This document shows, piece by piece, positions 6,976 through 14,041 of a DNA stretch of 64,000 bases. Within the stretch, counting starts at the first letter, position 1, and each line of letters opens with the position of its first letter. Source of the DNA: Lentisalinibacter orientalis (GTDB lineage: Bacteria > Pseudomonadota > Gammaproteobacteria > Steroidobacterales > Woeseiaceae). The DNA is taken from assembly GCF_040706535.1 (NCBI RefSeq), contig NZ_JAPDRJ010000004.1, forward strand, positions 1-64,000. Reading direction: 5' to 3'. The translations under genes and the position numbers were made by a program. The notes beneath the pieces were generated by a model that saw only the letters and a program-made list of their open reading frames with translations, made no database searches and was not told where the DNA came from.

Positions 6976-7713
6976 GTGAGCGCCTTCTACTGGATACTGG
7001 GCAGCGGCATCCTGATGAGCCTGATCGCGCTCGTCGGCTCGCTGACCCTCGTGCTCCGCGAGGAGACGCTGCAGCGGCTGCTGCTGCCCCTGGTCGCGCT
7101 GGCCGCGGGTTCGCTGATCGGCGGCGCTTTCTTCCACATGCTGCCGGCCGGCCTCGCGCAGGCGGACTCCGTCGAAATCGTGTTCGTGGCCGCCATCGCC
7201 GGATTCACGAGCTTCTTCCTGCTGGAACAGCTGCTGCACTGGCATCACTGTCACCGGGCGGGCTCGGAATGCCGGGAGCCGGTGACCTACCTGATCCTGA
7301 TCGGCGACGGGCTGCACAATTTCATCGGCGGCCTGGCGGTGGCGAGCACCTTCCTCGTCGACATCCGGCTCGGCATCACGGCCTGGATTGCGGCTGCACT
7401 GCACGAGGTGCCCCAGGAGCTGGGCGACTTCGGCGTGCTGGTGCACGGCGGCTGGCCGCGGCGCAGGGCGCTGCTCATGAACCTGCTGTCGGGGCTGGCC
7501 TTCCTGGCAGGCGGGCTCGTGACCTGGTTCGCCTCGTTCCGGATGGACGTGTCGCTGCTGGTGCCGTTCGCGGCGGGCAACTTCCTCTACATCGGGGCCG
7601 CCGACCTGATTCCGGAGGTCAACCGCCATGCCGTGACCCGCTCCAACCTCGTCCACGTGGCCGCGTTCCTCGCCGGCATAGCCCTGCTGTGGACGGCGAG
7701 CCTGATCAAGTGA
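6976..7713 (+). CDS. ZIP-family divalent metal transporter
   Basis: The 245-residue membrane protein has about eight hydrophobic segments and the two metal-site helices of ZIP proteins: HNFIGGLA (usually HNFxDG) and HEVPQELGDFGVL (HExPxExGD). A short histidine loop (HWHHCHRAG) lies before them. ZIP proteins import Zn, Fe or Mn into the cytoplasm. The Asp-to-Gly change in the first motif is seen in part of the family. The start is GTG at 6976 (GTGAGC). It stands alone between the thiamine operon and an AEC transporter. Confidence 0.9.
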   Translation: MSAFYWILGSGILMSLIALVGSLTLVLREETLQRLLLPLVALAAGSLIGGAFFHMLPAGLAQADSVEIVFVAAIAGFTSFFLLEQLLHWHHCHRAGSECREPVTYLILIGDGLHNFIGGLAVASTFLVDIRLGITAWIAAALHEVPQELGDFGVLVHGGWPRRRALLMNLLSGLAFLAGGLVTWFASFRMDVSLLVPFAAGNFLYIGAADLIPEVNRHAVTRSNLVHVAAFLAGIALLWTASLIK

Positions 7714-7741
7714 GGCGTGCGAACCGGCACGGGGATTCCGT

Positions 7742-8668
7742 ATGAACGGCATCGTCTCGGCGCTGGTGCCGGTGCTGGCGCTGATCCTCACCGGCTACGC
7801 ACTCCGGCGGCTGGTGTTCCTGCCCGAGGGTACCTGGGCCGGAATCGAGCGACTCACGTATTTCGTCCTGTTCCCGGCCCTGCTGATCCGCACCCTCGGC
7901 GGCCAGCGCCTCGACGGTGCGCCCTGGCCCGAGGTCATGGCCGTGGTCGTGCCGACCGTGCTGGCGGCGGCCGTGACGCTGCTGGCCTGGCGGCGGCTGC
8001 GGCCGGCGACGCCGGGGCCCACGTTCACCTCGGTGTTCCAGGGCGGGGTGCGCTTCAACACCTACATCGCGCTCGCGGTAGCCCAGGCCTACTACGGCGA
8101 GGCGGGCCTGGCCATGGGCGCACTGGCCGCCGGGTTCATGATCGTGCTGATCAACCTGCTGTGCGTGACGACGCTGGCTGCCTGGGGAGCCGGAAGCGGC
8201 GGACCCGGCCGCCTCCTCCGTCTCCTGCGGGATGTCGCCGGGAACCCCCTGATCGTGGCCTGCGCGATCGGCTGGTTCCTGAGCCTGAGCGGCATCGGCC
8301 TGCCGGGGCTCGCCGCGGACCTGCTCGAGGTGCCTGGCCGCGCCGCGCTGCCGCTGGGCCTGCTGGCCGTCGGCGCGGCGCTGCGGCCTGCCGCGGTGCG
8401 TGGTCACGCCGGCCACGTCACGGTGGCCTCGGTGGTGCAGTTCGGCGTGAAACCGGCGCTGGCCTTCGCACTGGTCTCGCTGACGGGGCTCGCCGGCGCC
8501 GCGGCCGGGGCGGTGCAGATCGCGCTCATGTCGCCGACGGCGCCGTCGGCCTACATCCTGGCGGGACAGCTCGGGGGCGACCGGGAGACGATGGCCTCGA
8601 TCATCACCGCCCAGACGGTGCTGGCGTTTCCGGTGATGCTCCTGCTGTCCGGGTTGCTGCCCGGCTGA
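7742..8668 (+). CDS. AEC (auxin efflux carrier) family permease
   Basis: The 308-residue hydrophobic protein has ten predicted membrane segments in two halves with a cytoplasmic loop near the middle. It carries AEC-typical segments such as FQGGVRFNTYIALAVAQAYYG and the C-terminal ALMSPTAPSAYILAGQLGGD. Bacterial AEC members export or exchange carboxylates such as malate or malonate. No neighbour fixes the substrate. It may share the ZIP transcript, since only 28 bases separate the genes. Confidence 0.87.
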   Translation: MNGIVSALVPVLALILTGYALRRLVFLPEGTWAGIERLTYFVLFPALLIRTLGGQRLDGAPWPEVMAVVVPTVLAAAVTLLAWRRLRPATPGPTFTSVFQGGVRFNTYIALAVAQAYYGEAGLAMGALAAGFMIVLINLLCVTTLAAWGAGSGGPGRLLRLLRDVAGNPLIVACAIGWFLSLSGIGLPGLAADLLEVPGRAALPLGLLAVGAALRPAAVRGHAGHVTVASVVQFGVKPALAFALVSLTGLAGAAAGAVQIALMSPTAPSAYILAGQLGGDRETMASIITAQTVLAFPVMLLLSGLLPG

Positions 8669-8680
8669 GCCCTGCCAGCC

Positions 8681-9472
8681 CTACCAGCTGTTCCTGAGCT
8701 CGCGGAGCTTCAGGAATACCTCTTTCGGCGAGGGTTCCGCGGGCAGGTCCGGGAACGCCTCGCGCAGGCGGTCGATGACCGTGCGGCTGCGCAGGCGGAA
8801 GAACGTATTGATCTCCTTCTCCTGCGCCAGGTCGGTGACCAGGGCGTCGGCCGGATCCATATCCTCGACTTCTTTCAGCAGGGTGGCGGCGGCCTCGTTG
8901 TCGGGTTCCCGGTCGAGGGTGAAGCGCAGGTTGTTGCTCAGATACTCGTGGCCCGGATAGACCCGGGTGGCCTCGTCCAGCCGGTCCAGCTGATTGACGA
9001 AGGTCTCGTAGAGTTCCTCCGGATGCCCGCCGTTGTGGCAGTTGCCGGCCCCGGCATTGAACAGCGTGTCGCCGCTGAACAGCGCGGGTGCGTCCGTATG
9101 CGCCAGCAGGCAGATGTGGCTCATGGTGTGGCCGGGCGTGTCCAGGCACTCCAGCTCCACGGTCCGGCCCACCCGGATGACGTCGCCGGCGCCGACGCCC
9201 CGGTCCATGCCGGGGATGCGCTCGGCGGCGTTGCGATGGGCGATCACTTTCGCGCCGGTGGCCGAAACCAGGCCCTTGTTGCCGCCGATATGGTCCGGGT
9301 GCTCGTGGGTATTCAGGAGCTGGGTGATCTCCCAGCCGCGCTCCCGCGCCCGGTCGAGACACCGGCGGAACTCCAGCGGGTCCACGGCCAGCGCTTCGCC
9401 GGTCTCGGGGCAGGCGATCAGATAATTGAAATTCCGGTAGGCGTTGCCGGTCCAGATCTGCTCGATAATCAT
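8681..9472 (-). CDS. gloB: Glyoxalase II-like metallo-beta-lactamase hydrolase
   Basis: The 263-residue protein has the dinuclear metal motif THEHPDHIGGN (HxHxDH, about residues 54-64), DTPGHTMSHICL, and SGDTLFNAGAGNCHNGG, followed by the C-terminal helical domain typical of hydroxyacylglutathione hydrolase. It should hydrolyse S-lactoylglutathione to lactate and glutathione, completing methylglyoxal detoxification. ATG at 9472 (MIIEQIW) is chosen because GAGGAA lies just upstream; a longer frame to 9592 adds a low-complexity basic segment unlike the family. It converges with the AEC gene, 12 bases apart. Confidence 0.85.
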   Translation of the reverse strand: MIIEQIWTGNAYRNFNYLIACPETGEALAVDPLEFRRCLDRARERGWEITQLLNTHEHPDHIGGNKGLVSATGAKVIAHRNAAERIPGMDRGVGAGDVIRVGRTVELECLDTPGHTMSHICLLAHTDAPALFSGDTLFNAGAGNCHNGGHPEELYETFVNQLDRLDEATRVYPGHEYLSNNLRFTLDREPDNEAAATLLKEVEDMDPADALVTDLAQEKEINTFFRLRSRTVIDRLREAFPDLPAEPSPKEVFLKLRELRNSW

Positions 9473-9618
9473 CGCGGTTTTCCTCGCGGGCCGTGACGCT
9501 GCGGCGCAGGGCTTGCCACCCCTCCGGCGGCGGCCGTCTACGTCGAAAAGCGGATTCTTTCCCGGTACCATATCGTATTTGCCGCGCGCCATCCCAGGCG
9601 CACCGCCGCAGCGGGTGC

Positions 9619-9630
9619 GGTGACGTCACC
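9619..9630. promoter_or_regulatory. 12-base perfect palindrome upstream of the M16 peptidase gene
   Basis: GGTGACGTCACC lies 17 bases before the ATG at 9647 and in the divergent gap with gloB. It could be an operator; no cognate regulator is encoded nearby. Confidence 0.35.
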
Positions 9631-9646
9631 AGTACGGAGATACTCG

Positions 9647-12547
9647 ATGAAGAAATGGGGGCTGCTGACCCTGGCGGTCTGGCTGTGTCTTGGTTGCCAG
9701 GCATCCGTGGAGGTGGAGACCGGCGAGGACGTCGGCGCGCAGGGCGCCGCTCCCGTGAGCGCCGCGGATACCGGCGGCGACGACCGCATCTTCGATCTGC
9801 CCTACCTCATGCGGGATCTGGACAACGGCCTGCGCGTGATCATCGTGCCCACCGACTACCCGGACGTGGTGTCGCTGCAGATCCCGGTGCAGACCGGCTC
9901 CCGCAACGAAGTGGAGCCCGGCAAGTCCGGCTTCGCCCATTTCTTCGAGCACATGATGTTCCGCGGCACTGAGCGGTTCCCTGCCGACAGCTACAAGGAG
10001 ATCCTGAAGAGCGCCGGCGCCGACCAGAACGCCTACACGACGGACGACTACACCAACTATCACGTCACCTTCACGAAGCAGGATCTGGAGACGCTGATCG
10101 AGCTGGAGGCGGACCGCTTCCGCAACCTGAGCTACTCGGAGGCGGACTTCCGCACCGAGGCACTGGCGGTGAAGGGCGAGTACCTGAAGAACTACTCGAA
10201 CCCCACGCAGAAGTTCTACGAGCGCACCCGCGCGCTCGCGTTCCGGCGCCACACCTACCGGCACACCACCATGGGCTTCTTCGAGGACATCGAGATGATG
10301 CCCGAGCAGAAGGAGTACGCCGATCTGTTCTTCGACCGCTGGTACCGGCCCGAGAAGACTTCCATCATCCTGGTCGGCGATCTGGACCCCGACGCCACCT
10401 TCGAGCTGGTGGAGAAACACTGGGGCGGCTGGGAGCGCGGCGACTACCAGGCCGAGATCCCGGTCGAGCCGCCGCTGGACGGGCCCGTCTACGAGCACAT
10501 CACCTGGGAGGCGCAGACCCAGCCCTGGCTGGTGATGTCGTTCCGTGGCCCGGCCTTCGTGCCCACCGAGAAGGACATGCCGGCGCTGGACCTCGTCTCC
10601 ATGCTGTATTTCTCGGAGTCTTCGGATCTGTACCAGCAGCTGGTCATCGAGGACCAGGTGGTCGACGAGTTCTGGACCTACTTCCCCGACCGCAAGGACC
10701 CCAACCTGCTGATGATCGCGGCCCGTCTCACCGACGAGGGCCACGCCGCGGCGGTGCGCGACGCCATCGCCGATACGCTGGCCCGGGCGCGCACCCGTAC
10801 GCCCGCGGCGGAGGAGGTGGAGGAGGCGAAGTCGCGCCTGCGTTATTCCTTCGCCTCCGGCATGGACGACTCGGCGGGCATCGGCTCCATCCTGGCGAGC
10901 TACGTGCAGTTCGAGCGCACGCCCGAGACCATCAACAAGACCTTCCGCACCTATGCCTCGCTGGAGCCGGAAGACGTCAGGCGCATGGCGGATCGCTACT
11001 TCACCGACGCCAACCGGCTGCTCGTGACGCTGGCCAACGACGCCTCGCTGCCGGGCATCGACGGTAGCTTCTCGGTGGACGAGCGAGCGGCGGCGATGGC
11101 CAAGGCGGAGGCGCCGCCGGTCGGCCTCCTCGAGCGGCGCTCGGAGACCTCGCCGCTGGTGGACGTCTCGTTCCTGTTCGCGACCGGCGCAGCCGACGAC
11201 CCGCCGGGCAAGAAGGGCCTCGCGGCGCTGACCGCCGCCATGCTCGCCGACGGCGGCTCCCGCTCGCGCACCATCCAGGAGATCAACCGCGCCATGTATC
11301 CGATGGCGGCCGGCTTCGAGGCCCAGGTGGACAAGGAGATGGTGCGGCTCGCCGGCACGGTGCACCGGGAGAAACTGGCGGACTGGTACGAGCTCGCGAG
11401 CGTCCAGCTGCTGCAGCCCGGCTTTCGCGAGTCGGACCTGGAGCGTCTGCGCACCCGCACCATTAACGCCATCCGCACGGGCCTGGTGGGCAACAACGAC
11501 GAGGAACTCGGCAAGGAGCTGCTGTACGCGGAGATCTACGGCGCCGAGCATCCCTACGGCTCGCTGAACGAGGGTGATATCAGCGACATCGAGTCGATCA
11601 CGCTGGACGACGTACGGGCCTTCTACCGCGACCACTACACCGTCTCCAACCTGACGGTCGGTCTCGCCGGTGGCTATCCGGAGGACTTCGCGGCCCGGGT
11701 GGCTGCCGACATGGCACGGCTGCCTGTCGGCGAGCCGGACACCCGGGAGGTCCCGGCGGCACCGGCGCGGGAGGGCCGTCGCGCGCTGATCGTGCAGAAG
11801 GAGACGCCCGCGGTGGCGGTCTCTTTCGGCTTCCCGATAGACCTGCGCCGCGGCGACCCGGACTGGGTCGCCCTGTGGCTCGTGCGCTCCTGGCTGGGCG
11901 AGCACCGCTCGTCCTACAGCCACCTGTACCAGCGCATACGCGAGGCCCGCGGCATGAATTACGGCGACTATGCCTACATCGAGTACTTCCCGCGCGGCAT
12001 GTTCCAGTTCCAGCCGGACGCCAATCTGGGCCGCCGGCAGCAGATATTCCAGGTCTGGATCCGGCCGCTGCGGGACAACAACGACGCGCTGTTCGCCACC
12101 CGGACGGCGCTGTGGGAGATGGACCGGCTCATCGAGCAGGGCATGAGCGAGACCGATTTCGAGGCCACCCGCGAGTTCCTCGACAAATACGTCGCGCTGC
12201 TGGCCAGCAATCAGTCCCGCCGGCTGGGCTACGCGCTCGACAGCCGCTACTACGGCATCGGGGAATTCTCCGACTACGTCCGTCGGGGCCTCGCCGAACT
12301 CACGCTGGACGACGTCAACCGGGTGATACGGGAACATCTCGCCACCGGCGACGTGCAGTTCGTGTTCGTCTCGGCCGACGCCGCCGGCCTGGCGGAGGCC
12401 ATCGCCGCCGATGCGCCGTCGCCCATGACCTACAACAGCGAGAAGCCCGACGAGCTGCTGGCCGAGGACGAGATGATCGAGGCGCTGCCGCTCGGCATGG
12501 GGGCGGAGGACATCCGCATCATCGACGCCTCCGAGGTCTTCGAATGA
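9647..12547 (+). CDS. M16-family zinc peptidase, exported, probable lipoprotein
   Basis: The 966-residue protein has a short hydrophobic leader ending at a Cys (AVWLCLGCQ, Cys17), suggesting a lipoprotein, although the lipobox is not canonical. It contains two M16 halves. The N-terminal half has the inverted zinc motif HFFEH (98-102) and a downstream Glu about residue 178 (AVKGEY). The C-terminal half lacks the motif and is the usual inactive partner. Such two-domain M16B proteins act in the periplasm on small or unfolded peptides. ATG at 9647 is chosen because GGAGA precedes it and the leader starts there. Confidence 0.88.
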   Translation: MKKWGLLTLAVWLCLGCQASVEVETGEDVGAQGAAPVSAADTGGDDRIFDLPYLMRDLDNGLRVIIVPTDYPDVVSLQIPVQTGSRNEVEPGKSGFAHFFEHMMFRGTERFPADSYKEILKSAGADQNAYTTDDYTNYHVTFTKQDLETLIELEADRFRNLSYSEADFRTEALAVKGEYLKNYSNPTQKFYERTRALAFRRHTYRHTTMGFFEDIEMMPEQKEYADLFFDRWYRPEKTSIILVGDLDPDATFELVEKHWGGWERGDYQAEIPVEPPLDGPVYEHITWEAQTQPWLVMSFRGPAFVPTEKDMPALDLVSMLYFSESSDLYQQLVIEDQVVDEFWTYFPDRKDPNLLMIAARLTDEGHAAAVRDAIADTLARARTRTPAAEEVEEAKSRLRYSFASGMDDSAGIGSILASYVQFERTPETINKTFRTYASLEPEDVRRMADRYFTDANRLLVTLANDASLPGIDGSFSVDERAAAMAKAEAPPVGLLERRSETSPLVDVSFLFATGAADDPPGKKGLAALTAAMLADGGSRSRTIQEINRAMYPMAAGFEAQVDKEMVRLAGTVHREKLADWYELASVQLLQPGFRESDLERLRTRTINAIRTGLVGNNDEELGKELLYAEIYGAEHPYGSLNEGDISDIESITLDDVRAFYRDHYTVSNLTVGLAGGYPEDFAARVAADMARLPVGEPDTREVPAAPAREGRRALIVQKETPAVAVSFGFPIDLRRGDPDWVALWLVRSWLGEHRSSYSHLYQRIREARGMNYGDYAYIEYFPRGMFQFQPDANLGRRQQIFQVWIRPLRDNNDALFATRTALWEMDRLIEQGMSETDFEATREFLDKYVALLASNQSRRLGYALDSRYYGIGEFSDYVRRGLAELTLDDVNRVIREHLATGDVQFVFVSADAAGLAEAIAADAPSPMTYNSEKPDELLAEDEMIEALPLGMGAEDIRIIDASEVFE

Positions 12548-12575
12548 GCGGCGGCGCGGCAGGGGCGGGTGCGGC

Positions 12576-13301
12576 ATGAGCCGACTCTACGTCGTCAGGC
12601 ACGGCCAGGCCCGCTTCTTCACGGACGATTACGACCGTCTGTCGGAGAAGGGTGAAGCCCAGTGCGCGGCGCTGGCCCGGCACTGGCTCGAGCAGGGTCT
12701 CGAGTTTCATGCCGCCTGGTGCGGCAGCCTGGTACGGCAGCGGCGCTCCGGCGAGACGGTGCGGGAGGTCTACCGGGAGGCGGGCCGGAACTTCCCCGAG
12801 ATCCACTGCATCCCCACCCTCGACGAGTATCCCGCCGACGACATCATGGACACGCTGTTGCCGCTGTTGCGCGAGAGTGTCCCGGCCATCGACGACCTGG
12901 CACGGGGCTTCGAGGCGGCGCGGGACGAGCGGGAGCGCTACCGCGGGTTCCACCGCCTGCTCGAGGCGGTGATGGAGCGCTGGATCGCGCGCGCATACCC
13001 GGACGAGGGCACCGAGGGGCTGCTGCCCTGGGACGAGTTCAGCGGGGGCGTGCGTGCGGCCTTCCGCGACATCATGGCCGGCGCAGACTCCGGCGAGAAC
13101 GTCGCCGTATTCACCTCCGGCGGCCCGGTGGGGATCAGCGTGCAGACCGTCCTCGGCGCCCCCGACCAGGCGGCGGCGGAGCTCAACTGGCGGGTGCACA
13201 ACGGCAGCGTCACCCGCTTCACGTTCAGCGGTTCGCGGGTCAGCCTGGACTGCTTCAATGCCACCGATCACCTGCAGCCGGAACTGCTGACCTACCGGTG
13301 A
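12576..13301 (+). CDS. Histidine phosphatase (phosphoglycerate mutase/SixA-like)
   Basis: The 241-residue protein begins with the phosphohistidine signature VVRHGQA (about residues 6-12). It contains an Arg-containing second motif and a late segment, AVFTSGGPVG, at the place of the second catalytic His; there the usual His seems replaced by Gly/Ser, so activity should be tested. No leader peptide is seen. A 12-codon reading frame (12544-12579) overlaps both the end of the M16 gene and this ATG and may only couple translation. Substrate unknown. Confidence 0.8.
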   Translation: MSRLYVVRHGQARFFTDDYDRLSEKGEAQCAALARHWLEQGLEFHAAWCGSLVRQRRSGETVREVYREAGRNFPEIHCIPTLDEYPADDIMDTLLPLLRESVPAIDDLARGFEAARDERERYRGFHRLLEAVMERWIARAYPDEGTEGLLPWDEFSGGVRAAFRDIMAGADSGENVAVFTSGGPVGISVQTVLGAPDQAAAELNWRVHNGSVTRFTFSGSRVSLDCFNATDHLQPELLTYR

Positions 13302-13473
13302 GTAGTGTCTATATTTTGTAGATATACATTCTCGTCATTAATTTGACGCGCTGGGCGTGATCCGGGCAGTATTAACCGCGAGCAAAGCCGGATTCTTGCA
13401 GTCCCCCATACCTCGCTGGCCGGCTTCGCTCGTATGTCCCCAACCCGCCTCTTCCCCCCGGAAGAGTGCACTG
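13302..13473 (+). ncRNA. Structured leader or candidate small RNA upstream of the HiPIP gene
   Basis: This AT-richer segment between the phosphatase and HiPIP genes holds possible promoter elements (TTGACG at 13343-13348, with an A/T-rich stretch about 18 bases on). It also holds two further stems before the T-tailed terminator: AAGCCGG 13385-13391 with CCGGCTT 13420-13426, and CTCTTCC 13449-13455 with GGAAGAG 13460-13466. A transcript of about 130 nt ending at 13504 is predicted. It could be an independent sRNA or a conditional leader of the HiPIP mRNA. I do not match it to a known RNA family. Confidence 0.4.
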
Positions 13474-13504
13474 GCCGGCGGCGCGAGTCGCCGGCTTTTT
13501 TTTT
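13474..13504 (+). terminator. Strong Rho-independent terminator
   Basis: A 7-bp GC stem (13474-13480 with 13489-13495) is followed by nine T residues. It lies 49 bases before the HiPIP start codon, so it either ends the upstream transcript or a small RNA, or acts as an attenuator for HiPIP. Confidence 0.85.
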
Positions 13505-13553
13505 GCCGGGGCGGGTGGCAAGCTTCCATAACGTTCGACAAAGAGGTAGCAAA

Positions 13554-13907
13554 ATGTCTGACAAGACCGAAACCGGGCGGCTTACGAACCGCCGAGCTTT
13601 TCTCCGTATGACGGCCACCGGGCTGCTCGCCATTCCGGCGGCGGCACTGCTGCGCCCGGCGCCCGCGGCGGCCCAGGACATGCCGAAGCTTGCGCTGGAC
13701 AACCCGCAGGCGAAGGCGCTGGCTTACGTCCACGACGCCGCCAACGTCGACAAGAGCAAGCAGCCCCGTTACCAGGAGGGCCAGAATTGCGCCAACTGCG
13801 CGCTGTTCCAGGCCAAGGGTGACGAGGAGTGGGCCGGCTGCTCAATCTTCCCCGGCAAGGCGGTCAACGCCGCCGGCTGGTGCAGCGCCTACGCACCGAA
13901 GGGCTGA
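13554..13907 (+). CDS. hip: High-potential iron-sulfur protein (HiPIP), Tat-exported
   Basis: The 117-residue precursor has a twin-arginine leader (NRRAFLRM, Arg13-Arg14, with the hydrophobic stretch ending AAAQ about residue 41). The mature domain has the four cluster-binding cysteines at 79, 82, 96 and 110 (CANC, GCSIFPG, GWCSAY), the HiPIP pattern for one 4Fe-4S cluster. HiPIPs carry electrons in the periplasm between the cytochrome bc1 complex and terminal oxidases or photosynthetic reaction centres. The gene is monocistronic, with a terminator on each side. ATG at 13554 has AGAGG upstream and is the start consistent with a Tat leader. Confidence 0.96.
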   Translation: MSDKTETGRLTNRRAFLRMTATGLLAIPAAALLRPAPAAAQDMPKLALDNPQAKALAYVHDAANVDKSKQPRYQEGQNCANCALFQAKGDEEWAGCSIFPGKAVNAAGWCSAYAPKG

Positions 13908-13910
13908 GCG

Positions 13911-13970
13911 CCCTCTGTCCGGCCCTCTGTCCGGCCATTTGTCCGGCCATCTGACCGGCAGTCAGTCCGC
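13911..13970. repeat. 12-bp tandem array after the HiPIP gene
   Basis: Five successive 12-base units start within a few bases of the HiPIP stop (first two identical, CCCTCTGTCCGG; later ones degenerate). The same period occurs in other arrays of this window but with a different consensus. Confidence 0.8.
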
Positions 13971-13998
13971 TGTCCGGCCGGCGAGCCGGATGCGTACG

Positions 13999-14038
13999 GG
14001 GCCGCGTGCGGTGGAGCCATCCACGACGCGGCCCTTTT
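13999..14038 (+). terminator. Terminator of the HiPIP transcript, possibly bidirectional
   Basis: GGGCCGCGT at 13999-14007 pairs with ACGCGGCCC at 14026-14034; GTGG/CCAC extends the helix inward, and TTTT follows. It lies exactly between the convergent HiPIP and photolyase genes. Confidence 0.75.
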
Positions 14039-14041
14039 GCG

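Noticed and set aside
9626..12577. Long open frame antisense to the M16 peptidase gene
   Set aside because: Composition-driven; no domain motif, and the sense strand encodes a complete M16 peptidase.
12544..12579. 12-codon peptide gene between the M16 and phosphatase genes
   Set aside because: It overlaps both neighbours, is Gly/Ala-only in composition and most likely only reflects the junction.
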